Source: Caldilineaceae bacterium (GTDB lineage: Bacteria > Chloroflexota > Anaerolineae > Caldilineales > Caldilineaceae). From it: a stretch of 54,555 bases of DNA. Each line of letters starts with the position of its first letter. Position 1 is the stretch's first letter. Of this stretch, positions 1 through 7,490 are shown one piece after another. The notes under the pieces are model-generated. The model had not been told where the DNA came from. It ran no database searches and was given only the letters and a program-made list of their open reading frames with translations. The translations under genes were made by a program, and so were the position numbers. Location of the stretch: positions 1 to 54,555 of the forward strand of contig JALSIX010000107.1 of assembly GCA_026989655.1 (NCBI GenBank), written 5' to 3'.

Positions 1-327
1 GAAATAGATTGCGTGCAAAGAAAATAGGGTACGTACCCGCATCAAGATACGGGGATCTTGCAACCAAACGAGCATTTGAGAAGGAGCAATTCACGATTTG
101 AGCCAAACGGAGGAGTGAGCATCCTCCGATGCGGCATCGCCCCTCTGGAATCGGCATCTGAGGATGCCGACTCCGCTACGAATTCGTGAACTGCTGAGAA
201 TGAGTATCTCGTGCAATTGCCCGGTGCGAGCCCAAGCATGGATTCCCTGAGCAAAGCGTCTTCACAGCTCACCCGCGCGGACACCGCCCTGCGGCCAGAC
301 CCTGTTGACCCACCCCAACGAAGCGAT
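1..327. other. Left-edge intergenic region with repeat copy 1
   Basis: I see no convincing gene here. The stretch contains the first copy of a 110-bp dispersed repeat (88-197), followed by about 130 bases of unremarkable sequence leading to the carbonic-anhydrase-like gene. Base composition is clearly less GC-rich than the bulk of the window. Open frames on both strands are short and resemble nothing I know. Confidence 0.6.
88..197. repeat. 110-bp dispersed palindromic repeat, copy 1
   Basis: This 110-bp block matches 53111-53220 at all but four positions by hand alignment. Its ends form an imperfect inverted repeat: TTCACGATTT at 90-99 against AATTCGTGAA at 181-190. Inside are a GGAGGA...TCCTCC hairpin and a TCGGCATC...GATGCCGA hairpin. 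It has no coding potential. Size, terminal inverted repeats and internal hairpins fit a MITE- or REP-like non-autonomous element; a structured RNA is the alternative. No target-site duplication is evident. Confidence 0.75.
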
Positions 328-714
328 ATGCGATTCTGTACAGCCATCAACTGCATGGATGGACGAGTTCAATTACCCGTAATCGCGCACCTGCAAAAGC
401 GATTCGATGTGGAGTATGTCGATTCCATCACCGAGGCCGGTCCGAATCGAATTCTGGCAGAACGAAGAGATCCAGCCTTGGTTCGGTCTATCCTCGAAAG
501 GGTGAAAATCTCCATGGAGAACCATGGCTCTGTCGGGGTTGCCATCGTTGGCCATTACGATTGCGCCGGAAATCCAGCCCCTCGAGACGAACAAATCATG
601 CACATCCAAAAGGCAGTGCGCTTCCTCCGTCAACAATATGGAGATATAGAGATAATCGGGTTGTGGGTCGACAAAAACTGGGAAGTCCATGAGGTTATTG
701 GAGAGGGAAGATAG
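328..714 (+). CDS. Small beta-carbonic-anhydrase-like protein
   Basis: A 128-residue protein with the zinc-site signatures of beta-class carbonic anhydrases: Cys9-x-Asp11-x-Arg13 (NCMDGR) near the N terminus and His76-x2-Cys79 (GHYDC) in the middle. Known beta enzymes hydrate CO2 to bicarbonate using two cysteines and a histidine as zinc ligands. This protein is much shorter than the usual 190-220 residues and lacks the N-terminal arm, so it belongs to the minimal subgroup, where activity is less certain. The ATG at 328 puts the first ligand at residue 9, as in that subgroup; the frame also stays open upstream to 211. A perfect palindrome follows the stop codon. The gene sits alone in the lower-GC edge beside a dispersed repeat, so it may have been acquired. 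Confidence 0.7.
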   Translation: MRFCTAINCMDGRVQLPVIAHLQKRFDVEYVDSITEAGPNRILAERRDPALVRSILERVKISMENHGSVGVAIVGHYDCAGNPAPRDEQIMHIQKAVRFLRQQYGDIEIIGLWVDKNWEVHEVIGEGR

Positions 715-718
715 ATTC

Positions 719-752
719 AACGGCGCTGCGGGGTGCACCCCGCAGCGCCGTT
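719..752 (+). terminator. 34-nt perfect palindrome, probable terminator
   Basis: Two perfect 16-nt arms (719-734 and 737-752) flank a GC centre, starting four bases after the carbonic-anhydrase-like stop codon. The hairpin is very GC-rich and is followed by only two T residues, so it resembles the U-poor palindromic ends seen elsewhere in this window (8331, 9601, 53235). Confidence 0.7.
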
Positions 753-792
753 ATCTGCACCTGGCCAGAAAGCACTTTATCAAGAACACCCT

Positions 793-945
793 ATGGTAGG
801 CCGCTTGAACGATGGCTACATCTGTACAAGCGAGATGATCAAGGTGCTCTATCTGGACCGGGGATTCTGCTCGGGTCCTGTGATCGCCTATCTGCGAGAA
901 GTGAGGCAGCCAGCCGTTCTCGCCTGCATCATCCACCCGGTCCGC
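793..945 (+). pseudogene. Remnant of an ISH3/IS4-like DDE transposase
   Basis: The frame starting at 793 encodes a block reading MIKVLYLDRGFCSGPVIAYL followed by RQPAVLACII. This resembles the region around the second catalytic aspartate of ISH3/IS4-type DDE transposases (pattern LYLDRGFxSxPVIxYL). The remaining domains are absent on both sides, and after about residue 50 the frame loses any resemblance. I read it as a decayed insertion-sequence fragment of about 150 bp. The family assignment is from memory of the motif and is moderate at best. Confidence 0.45.
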
Positions 946-1181
946 TTTCAGCTCCATGCCTTCGTCTCTCTGTTCAGACGAGTCATTGAAGAACGACTCG
1001 GAGGTGTCATGGCTATCCCCTCCTCTACTCCCTTATCCAAAATCGTGAACGACTGATTTTTATTTTCCCGCCGAGAAACCGGCGAACTTTCGAAAGGTGG
1101 AAGGGGACACATATCGAAAAAACTACTCTGGCCACCAAGCAGGAGACAAAATCTTGTCGTGCGATTGTCAGAAAAAGTTGC

Positions 1182-1210
1182 TTGACAGCAAATTCATAGC
1201 AACGTATACT
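1182..1210 (+). promoter_or_regulatory. Near-consensus sigma70 promoter
   Basis: TTGACA at 1182-1187, a 17-bp spacer and TATACT at 1205-1210: eleven of twelve consensus bases at ideal spacing. Transcription would start near 1217, leaving a leader of about 140 nt before the ATG at 1359. No riboswitch class is recognisable in that leader. Confidence 0.85.
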
Positions 1211-1358
1211 GACCGTAATGAGGGCGAATGGAGTGATGTTGCTGATTCACATTGGTATCGAAACGTTTCCTCTGGTTCAGTTCATAGCCGAGTCAATTCA
1301 ACGCTTTGACGTTTAGTTCGTACAACACGGCCACATCTGCACTGCTCAGGAGGAAAAC

Positions 1359-2024
1359 ATGCGAAACATCGTTGCAGCCTTGATACTATTTGTTGCTTTA
1401 ATGGTCGGTCTGGTCTGGTCCGTGGCCATCGCCGACGACATAGGATCGCCCCGAGACGCGGGTGTTGTTCAACCGTTGGTGATCCACTTGGAACAGACTA
1501 TACCTTTCACGGCAACGGTCTTGATCTCTGAGGCCATAACTGTGGCGGTTCCGGCCAGCATCGACCTGAAGATAAACATCTCCCTGGGCAGCGGGCTCAC
1601 GCCCACCATTCTTACCCCTACGCTGCCCCCCATTCTCGAGATCGGACAGCTTGAGGAGGGCAAAGAGTCAGGCACGATGTTGGAACGAGATGGCCGCGTC
1701 TATTCCCTGCAGCCAGAGCCGGGAATTACATTAGTGCAGGCGAGTATCAAGAATGCCCCCCTCGGTGGTGTCGTGGTGGTTGGGCAGATTCGGAATGAGA
1801 CCGGAAAGACCGTTGAAGGTGGGATGTTCCTCGGTAGTAGCATCATAACGACTTTGGTGGATAGCGAGGGCAACATTCTTGATGTTGCACAGGGATACTT
1901 CCTGGTGGATAGTGTGGCCGACGGTGAGTTGGCTCCCTTTGAGGTCGATTTCCTGAACGATGATATTTCTATCAAGGACGTGGCCGAGGTCTTATTCCAG
2001 CTCAATCTCTCCTACTCGGATTAA
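1359..2024 (+). CDS. Exported FxLYD-like domain protein
   Basis: A 221-residue protein. Residues 1-25 form a signal peptide (short positive start, hydrophobic core LILFVALMVGLVW, then A-I-A-D), so it is exported or anchored outside. The C-terminal part, about residues 125-215, has the pattern of FxLYD-type domains: a beta strand ending in GQIRNETG, then LVDSEGNILD, then LAPFEVDF. These domains are extracytoplasmic beta-sandwiches of unknown ligand. The start is well fixed by AGGAGG at 1348-1353, five bases before the ATG. It has its own strong promoter and no operon partner, and its codons are less GC-rich than those of genes to the right. The function is unknown. Confidence 0.75.
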   Translation: MRNIVAALILFVALMVGLVWSVAIADDIGSPRDAGVVQPLVIHLEQTIPFTATVLISEAITVAVPASIDLKINISLGSGLTPTILTPTLPPILEIGQLEEGKESGTMLERDGRVYSLQPEPGITLVQASIKNAPLGGVVVVGQIRNETGKTVEGGMFLGSSIITTLVDSEGNILDVAQGYFLVDSVADGELAPFEVDFLNDDISIKDVAEVLFQLNLSYSD

Positions 2025-2105
2025 AGTCTTGTTGGGTCCGAGCGCTGCGACTTTGGGGTCGTGCTAAAATGGAGCCGGGTCCGTTCAGAGCCGGGTGTGG
2101 ACATC

Positions 2106-2391
2106 ATGCCCACCATCAAACGAACCACCATCAAACGAATAGGATCCATACCGGTTCTTCTTCTACGCAGGCGATCGTTCTGAGCCATCACATGTGCATG
2201 TAGAACGAGAAAGTCGGGGGACCCAATTTTGGCCGAAGCCTGTGCGTCTTCAATCGAGCGGACGATTCCGCCCCCATGAGATTCGACAAATCTAGCACCT
2301 TGCTGAAGAACATGAAGGGGAGTTCCTGGAGGCATGGCTGGATCATCGCCGCCTGAAACAAGCGGATGAGGCGGAGGGAAACCCTGCCTAA
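2106..2391 (+). pseudogene. DUF4160-family gene, frameshifted and interrupted
   Basis: Reading from the ATG at 2106 gives MPTIKRTTIKRIGSI. One extra C at about 2150 then shifts the frame. In the +1 frame it continues as RFFFYAGDRSEPSHVHVERE, later HEIRQI, an in-frame TAG at 2293-2295, and LAEEHEGEFLEAWLDHRR before a TAA at 2389. RFFFY...HVHVER and the C-terminal EEH..EFLEAW block are the hallmarks of small DUF4160 proteins, which often sit in toxin-antitoxin-like pairs with DUF2442. The 12-base unit ACCATCAAACGA is duplicated near the 5' end. At least two lesions make this a clear pseudogene. Confidence 0.8.
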
Positions 2392-2577
2392 CATCCCGTG
2401 CAGCGGGGGGAGAAGGGGCTGGACTTCCTGCGCGAGTCCATCCTGGACCCAAACGCCTTCGTGGAGGAGGGGTTCCCACCCAACATCATGCCGGGAAACT
2501 TCGGCGAACTGCTCACAGACACGGAGATCGAGACCCTGGTGGCCTACATCGCCAACCTGGACTGCCGGACACCGTAG
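2392..2577 (+). pseudogene. C-terminal fragment of a monohaem cytochrome c
   Basis: Directly after the DUF4160 stop and in the same frame, about 60 codons read GLDFLRESILDPNAFVEEG, then PPNIMPGNFGELLT, then DTEIETLVAYIANL, ending at TAG 2575-2577. This is the C-terminal half of a class I cytochrome c domain: the Met in NIMPG would be the distal haem ligand, and the last helix carries the usual LVAYI pattern. The CxxCH haem-attachment half is missing, so the gene is truncated at its 5' end, probably at the junction near 2395. Confidence 0.8.
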
Positions 2578-2744
2578 CCCGTCCACCGGATTGGGGGATA
2601 GGCAAAGACCTGGACACCCGGCTTCCCCATCGGAAAGGGGCGGACGGTTCACCCATCCCCCCGCCCTCCTTCCAAGGAGATCCCCCACCCTTGGGGAAGC
2701 GGACAGCACCTCAGGGCCAAGGGCCCCGACCCAGGGTCCGGAGG

Positions 2745-4247
2745 CTAGGGGGCCATGGCCCGCCGCCCCACCCAGAGCCGCCGGATGGCCTCTCCGTTCA
2801 TGACCACCGCCAGGAAGACCAGGGCCGGGGCCACCAGATCCACCACAGCGGCCAACGCGATCAGGAACAGGCGCAGATCTCGGCCGATGCGCAGGCCCGG
2901 GGCGCGGCCCTGCCGCACCTCCTCGCGGATCCGATCGTCGTACTTCACCGCGGTGTAGCTGACCATGAACGAGCCCACCATGGCCCCCACACCGGCCATC
3001 CAGATCCAGTCCCCCGCGCCTCGGGTGTACAGGTGCCAGGTCAGGCCGAACAGGAGCAGGGCGTCCGCGTATCGATCCAGCACCGCGTCCAGCCAGCCGC
3101 CGTACTCGCTGCCCAGGTACTTCAGGCGAGCGATCTCCCCGTCGCAGCCGTCGACCACCGAGGCCAACTGGGCCAACAGACCGCCCAGGACTCGGGCCCA
3201 TCCTGCCCCCGTGGCGAAGAGGCCGGCCGCAATACCAGCCAGGGCAAAGGCGAACAGGGTGATCTGGTTGGGGGTCACCGGATAGCGGGCCAGGAGCCGA
3301 CTCAGGCGGCTGGACAGGGGCCGGTTCAGGTAACGGGCAATGGGGCCATCGGTGGGCTTGGTCCGCAACTGGTCCACCAGGGCCTCCTCGGCCCGGGCCA
3401 GGGCCCGGGGGCTGTCCAGGTCCACCCAGAACAGCCCCGAGACATCCACGGCCCGAACTCGCCCCTGGTCGGCCAGGTGCTGGATGGCCCCGCTGAGGCT
3501 GGAGTTCCCCCGGTCCAGGGCCGCCTCCATCCCCTGGAAGATGGCCCCGGTGCACAGGAAGACCCCGGTATCGTAGCCGTTGAAGGCGGCCAACCCCTTG
3601 CCGATGGCCTGGACACGGTCCCCCTCCACCCAGACCCGGGTCACGTCCTCCGGATCCACCAGGGGGCTGTCCAGCCGCCGGTCCACCGCCAGGAGGACCT
3701 CGCCTTCGGCCACAGGGCACTGGAGAAGCCGTTGGACCAATGCAGGCTCGATCAGATGGTCGCCCATGAGCAACACAAAGGGCCCGTCCAGGCGATCCCG
3801 GGCCAGGAGCAGGGAATATCCGTTCTCGTGCTGGTCCCAGCGGGTATTCTGGATGGGGATGATCCGAGCCCCCAGCCGAGCACTCAGCTCCGCCAGAAAG
3901 GGGATCAACCGCTCCGCCTGGTGGCCCACCACCACGTAGAACTCGTCCAGCCCCGCCTCCATGGCCGTGCGGATCACCCGCTCCAGGATGGGCACCCCCA
4001 GCAGGGGGTGGAGGGGCTTGCTGTGGGCCACCTCTCGCAGGCGACTCCCCTGACCTGCCGCCAGGATCACGCACTTAGACGTGGTCTCGGGTTCCAGCCA
4101 GTCCCCGACCTCGGCCCCCAGCCCTGGGGTGCGTGGAAGCCGGGCCGATGACAGGAACTCCAGCTCCTCCACCGAGGCCCCGTTCTCCGGAGACGGCTGG
4201 GCCCCCATGGGCTCGGGAAGGTCCTGAAAGCCACGTGTCTCGTCCAT
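2745..4247 (-). CDS. Bifunctional inositol-1-phosphate cytidylyltransferase / DIPP synthase
   Basis: A 500-residue fusion. Residues about 57-295 are a nucleotidyltransferase domain with the signature CVILAAGQGSRL at 59-70, expected to make CDP-inositol from CTP and L-myo-inositol-1-phosphate. Residues about 300-500 are a multi-helix CDP-alcohol phosphatidyltransferase domain with a complete motif D369-G370-x2-A373-R374-x8-G383-x3-D387-x3-D391, expected to condense CDP-inositol with inositol-1-phosphate to phosphorylated di-myo-inositol phosphate. The family is known from (hyper)thermophiles and supplies the heat-stress solute DIP. Inositol-1-phosphate synthase and the final phosphatase are not in the window. 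AGGAGG precedes the ATG at 4247. The gene diverges from the next gene across a dyad at 4314. Confidence 0.88.
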   Translation of the reverse strand: MDETRGFQDLPEPMGAQPSPENGASVEELEFLSSARLPRTPGLGAEVGDWLEPETTSKCVILAAGQGSRLREVAHSKPLHPLLGVPILERVIRTAMEAGLDEFYVVVGHQAERLIPFLAELSARLGARIIPIQNTRWDQHENGYSLLLARDRLDGPFVLLMGDHLIEPALVQRLLQCPVAEGEVLLAVDRRLDSPLVDPEDVTRVWVEGDRVQAIGKGLAAFNGYDTGVFLCTGAIFQGMEAALDRGNSSLSGAIQHLADQGRVRAVDVSGLFWVDLDSPRALARAEEALVDQLRTKPTDGPIARYLNRPLSSRLSRLLARYPVTPNQITLFAFALAGIAAGLFATGAGWARVLGGLLAQLASVVDGCDGEIARLKYLGSEYGGWLDAVLDRYADALLLFGLTWHLYTRGAGDWIWMAGVGAMVGSFMVSYTAVKYDDRIREEVRQGRAPGLRIGRDLRLFLIALAAVVDLVAPALVFLAVVMNGEAIRRLWVGRRAMAP

Positions 4248-4283
4248 GATCCCTCCTCACCTCCTGCCACACGGATCGCCCCC

Positions 4284-4313
4284 AACATAACATAAGGCCA
4301 TGGCCCGTGTCAA
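4284..4313 (-). promoter_or_regulatory. Promoter for the DIPP synthase gene
   Basis: On the minus strand TTGACA (4313-4308) is followed after 18 bp by TATGTT (4289-4284), or after 17 bp by TTATGT. This places the start near 4277, about 30 nt before the ATG at 4247. Its -35 box abuts the dyad at 4314-4334. Confidence 0.6.
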
Positions 4314-4334
4314 TTCGTGTCACATTGACACGAA
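4314..4334. promoter_or_regulatory. 21-bp operator-like dyad between divergent genes
   Basis: TTCGTGTCA-CAT-TGACACGAA is a perfect 9-bp inverted repeat with a 3-bp centre, sitting between the DIPP synthase promoter and the plus-strand gene at 4415. A further GTGTCA half-site lies just upstream at 4307-4312. Size and symmetry fit a dimeric repressor site. No regulator gene for it is visible nearby. Confidence 0.65.
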
Positions 4335-4414
4335 GCTGCCACATGGGCAGATGGGGGCAGATCGGGTACAATGGGGGAGATGCCAAGAGGGTTCTCGCGG
4401 ATGGAGGGGACATC

Positions 4415-5623
4415 ATGGGCAGAGACCGTGGTCGCTCAAACCAGGTGGTTCTGTTGGGCCTGGGCATGCAGGGGAAGGCAGCCCTCCACGATCTGGTGGC
4501 CGCTCCGGAGGTGACGCATGTCTGGGTGGCCGACGGGGATGCAAAGGCCCTCCACGCCCATCTGGCCACCCTGGGCTCCTCCAAGGTCCAGGCCGTGGTG
4601 TTGGACGGTTCCGACTTCCCGGCGCTTGTGGCCCTGCTGGAACGGGCCCAGGTGGCTGTGGAGCTCCTGCCCGCCCATCTCCACGAGAGGGTGGCCCGGG
4701 CGGCCATCGCGGCCGGCACCCACCTGGTCAACGCCTCCCACGCCTCCTCGGCCCTGCGCTCCCTGGATCCAGAGGCCCAGGCCGCAGACGTGGCCATCCT
4801 GCCGGAGAGCGGCCTGGATCCGGGGATCGACCTGGTGTTGGCCCGGCTGGCGGTCCAGGAGTTGGACACGGTGGAGGCCTTCTCCTCCTACGGCGCCGGG
4901 ATCCCAGAACCCCAGGCCGCGGACAACCCCCTGAAGTACAAGATCTCCTGGACCTTCCGGGGGGTCCTCTCCGCCTATACCCGAGAGGCCCGAGTGCTCC
5001 GGGACGGTCGTCCCGTGACCATCCCCGGCCACTCCCTCTTCGCGCCGGAACACGTCCACACCCTGGACGTGGAGGGACTGGGCACCCTGGAGGCCTACCC
5101 CAACGGCGATGTGGTCCACTACCTGGAATCGCTGGGCCTCACCGGGGTGCGGGAAGCGGCCCGCTACACCGCCCGCTGGCCCGGCCACGCGGCCTTCTGG
5201 CGCCCCCTGGTGGCCCTGGGCTTCCTGGCCGACGACCCCATCCAGGTGGGTGAGACGGCCGTGCGCCCCCGGGACTTCCTGGAAAGCCTGCTGGCGCCCC
5301 AGCTCCAGTACGGGCCCCAGGAACGGGACGTGGCCTTCCTGCGGGTGGAGGCCCGGGGCCTTCGGGCCGGACGTCCCCACCGGGTGATCTACGAGCTGGT
5401 GGACTTCCGCGACCTGGAGACCGGCTTCCTGGCCATGCAGCGGACCGTGGGTTTCACCGCGAGCATCGTGGCCCGGATGCTCTTGACAGGCCAGATCCAG
5501 GCCCGGGGGGTCCTCTCCCCGGCTCGGGATATCCCTCCGGAGCATCTGCTGGCCGAGCTGGGGCGGCGGGGCATCCAGGTGCGCCGTCGGGTGGAGGCGG
5601 GCGCCGGCCTTCCGCCTGGGTGA
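4415..5623 (+). CDS. Saccharopine-dehydrogenase-like oxidoreductase
   Basis: A 402-residue protein with an N-terminal Rossmann fold (VVLLGLGMQGKAAL, GxGxxG near residues 12-22). The body resembles the saccharopine dehydrogenase / carboxynorspermidine-type NAD(P) oxidoreductase superfamily, including the SGLDPGIDLVLARL segment after the first domain. Known members act on amino-acid or polyamine imines, but many bacterial homologues have no assigned substrate, and nothing adjacent identifies one here. The ATG at 4415 is preferred over one at 4307 because GGAGG (4403-4407) sits at the right distance and the earlier start would precede the operator dyad. It may be co-transcribed with nothing, since the rhomboid gene has its own promoter. 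Confidence 0.75.
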   Translation: MGRDRGRSNQVVLLGLGMQGKAALHDLVAAPEVTHVWVADGDAKALHAHLATLGSSKVQAVVLDGSDFPALVALLERAQVAVELLPAHLHERVARAAIAAGTHLVNASHASSALRSLDPEAQAADVAILPESGLDPGIDLVLARLAVQELDTVEAFSSYGAGIPEPQAADNPLKYKISWTFRGVLSAYTREARVLRDGRPVTIPGHSLFAPEHVHTLDVEGLGTLEAYPNGDVVHYLESLGLTGVREAARYTARWPGHAAFWRPLVALGFLADDPIQVGETAVRPRDFLESLLAPQLQYGPQERDVAFLRVEARGLRAGRPHRVIYELVDFRDLETGFLAMQRTVGFTASIVARMLLTGQIQARGVLSPARDIPPEHLLAELGRRGIQVRRRVEAGAGLPPG

Positions 5624-5684
5624 CATCCCATCCCCAGGGGAGAGACACGGCTTCCGGGCAGGTTCCCGGGCCACCCAGGAGGAT

Positions 5685-5713
5685 TTGTCATCACTTCCAA
5701 GGGCCGGTACAAT
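5685..5713 (+). promoter_or_regulatory. Promoter upstream of the rhomboid gene
   Basis: TTGTCA at 5685-5690, a 17-bp spacer and TACAAT at 5708-5713 give good sigma70-type boxes, with a start near 5720 and a leader of about 50 nt before the GTG at 5773. Confidence 0.7.
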
Positions 5714-5772
5714 AGGAGACCCGTTCCCCGACCCTTCCGATTCCCGTCTGGCAGCATCAGGGGGTATGCCGC

Positions 5773-6468
5773 GTGATCCCGTTGTTCGACAACGTCCCCT
5801 CCCGTCGGCCACCGCTGGTCAACTACACCCTCATCGGCCTCAACGTCCTGGTCTTCCTCTGGGAGGTGGGCCAGGGACCTCGGCTGGACGAGGTCTTTCG
5901 CGCCTACGGGGTGGTGCCTGCGGTCTTCGTGGCCAGCAGTGGCCTGGAGCGGTGGGTTCCGGTCTTCACCTCCATGTTCCTGCACGGTGGGGTGTGGCAC
6001 CTGGTGAGCAACATGTTGGCCCTCTGGATCTTCGGGGACAACGTGGAGGACCGCATGGGACACTTCCGGTACCTGCTCTTCTACCTCCTGTGTGGGGTGG
6101 CGGCCTCCCTGGTCCACATCTACACCGATCCCACGAGCACCATCCCCTCGGTGGGCGCCAGTGGGGCCATCTCCGGCGTGCTGGCCGCGTACCTGGTCCT
6201 GTATCCCATGGCCTACGTGTACACCCTGATCCCCCTCTTCTTCTGGGTGGAGATCGTGGCCATTCCGGCCCTCCTCTACCTGGGCCTGTGGTTCCTCTCC
6301 CAATTGGTGAACGGCCTCTTCGCGCTGAGCGCCACCAGTCTCCAGTCGGGCGGCGGCATTGCCTGGTGGGCCCACATCGGCGGCTTCATGGCCGGCCTCA
6401 TCCTGGTGTGGATATTCCGCCGTCGAGAGGAGCGCAGGAGCTACCCGGACGAACACTGGCCCTACTGA
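5773..6468 (+). CDS. Rhomboid-family intramembrane serine protease
   Basis: A 231-residue protein with six hydrophobic segments. It carries the rhomboid signatures: HGGVWHLVSNM (residues 71-81) in the second helix, GASG with the catalytic serine at 130, and the histidine partner in AWWAHIGGF (His201) in the last helix. Rhomboids cut single-pass membrane proteins within the bilayer. The length is typical of the bacterial minimal form. The GTG start at 5773 yields MIPLFDN, a common N terminus for this subgroup. The gene heads a plus-strand run with a Clp-fold membrane protease and a TrkA-C membrane protein, suggesting a shared role in membrane protein turnover. Confidence 0.92.
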   Translation: MIPLFDNVPSRRPPLVNYTLIGLNVLVFLWEVGQGPRLDEVFRAYGVVPAVFVASSGLERWVPVFTSMFLHGGVWHLVSNMLALWIFGDNVEDRMGHFRYLLFYLLCGVAASLVHIYTDPTSTIPSVGASGAISGVLAAYLVLYPMAYVYTLIPLFFWVEIVAIPALLYLGLWFLSQLVNGLFALSATSLQSGGGIAWWAHIGGFMAGLILVWIFRRREERRSYPDEHWPY

Positions 6469-6587
6469 GGACCGCCGGCAGGAGAGGCCGGGGCGCCGGG
6501 GCCAGGAGGCCGCTGTGCCCTATCCCGCCCCTGGACCTTCCAGAGCGCCGACCGTCTCCCATCCATGTCCAAGGAGGAACGATTTCC

Positions 6588-7451
6588 ATGGACCTCATCT
6601 CCATCATCTGGCTCTTCTTCCTGCTCTCGGCCCTGCAGCCCATGATCCAACAGCGGGTGTTGCTGGCCCAGCGCATCAGCAAGATGCGCGAGATCGAGAA
6701 GAAACGAGGCAGCCGGGTCATCGCCATGATCCACCGCCAGGAAGCCCTGAGCTTCCTGGGCATCCCCTTTGCCCGCTACATCGACATCCAGGACAGCGAA
6801 CAGGTGTTGCGGGCCATCAAGCTGACGGACGACGAGGTGCCCATCGACTTCGTCATCCATACCCCAGGAGGGCTGGTCCTGGCCGCGGAGCAGATCGCCA
6901 TGGCCCTCCTCAAACACCCGGCCAAGGTCACGGTCTTCGTGCCCCACTACGCCATGTCCGGCGGCACCCTGATCGCCATGGCCGCGGACGAGATCGTCAT
7001 GGACGAGAACGCGGTCCTGGGCCCGGTGGATCCCCAGTTGGGCCAGTTCGCCGCGGCCAGCATCGTCAAGGCCGTGGAGGAGAAGCCCATCGCCCATGTG
7101 GACGACCAGACCCTGATCATGGCCGACCTGGCCCGCAAGGCCATCGCCCAGGTGACCCACACCGTCACCGAGATCCTGACCCCCAAGATGGGCCCGGAGA
7201 AGGCAGCCCAGGTGGCCGAGATCATGGCCACCGGCACGTGGACCCACGACTACCCCATCATGGTGGAGGAGGCCCGGAACCTGGGGCTGCCCATCTCCAC
7301 CGAGATGCCCCAGGAGGTCTACGAGCTCATGGCCCTCTACCCCCAGCCCGCCCAGCACCGTCCCTCGGTGCAGTACATCCCCGCGCCCTACGGCGGCCGA
7401 GACCATCGGCCCGAGGGAGGACAACGGCCCCGGGCCCTGGGACGGTCCTAG
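6588..7451 (+). CDS. SDH-family Clp-fold serine protease (membrane anchored)
   Basis: A 287-residue protein. An N-terminal membrane segment (IIWLFFLLSALQPMI, residues 4-20) is followed by a Clp/crotonase fold. HTPGGLVLAAEQIAMALL and the nucleophile-containing YAMSGGTLIAMAADEIVMD match the SppA-like SDH proteinase family, which is thought to degrade membrane-associated peptides. ENAVLGPVDPQLG follows, as in SppA-type enzymes. AAGGAGG (6571-6577) precedes the ATG at 6588. It lies 119 bp behind the rhomboid gene. An NfeD partner, frequent beside related proteases, is absent. The substrates are unknown. Confidence 0.87.
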   Translation: MDLISIIWLFFLLSALQPMIQQRVLLAQRISKMREIEKKRGSRVIAMIHRQEALSFLGIPFARYIDIQDSEQVLRAIKLTDDEVPIDFVIHTPGGLVLAAEQIAMALLKHPAKVTVFVPHYAMSGGTLIAMAADEIVMDENAVLGPVDPQLGQFAAASIVKAVEEKPIAHVDDQTLIMADLARKAIAQVTHTVTEILTPKMGPEKAAQVAEIMATGTWTHDYPIMVEEARNLGLPISTEMPQEVYELMALYPQPAQHRPSVQYIPAPYGGRDHRPEGGQRPRALGRS

Positions 7452-7490
7452 CTCCTCAGGGCCCAAGCCCCTGGACAGAGAGGGTCGGCC

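Larger units (their letters stand above)
752..1358. other. Gene-poor stretch with transposase remnant and promoter
   Basis: About 600 bases without an intact gene. It holds a transposase-like fragment (793-945), a small CGCCG/CGGCG hairpin near 1069-1084 with no clear role, and a strong sigma70-type promoter (1182-1210) that reads into the exported protein at 1359. A 70-codon frame at 1097-1309 overlaps the promoter and looks spurious. Confidence 0.6.

Noticed and set aside
1097-1309. A 70-codon plus-strand frame
   Set aside because: It covers the strong promoter at 1182-1210 and has no ribosome site or known motif.
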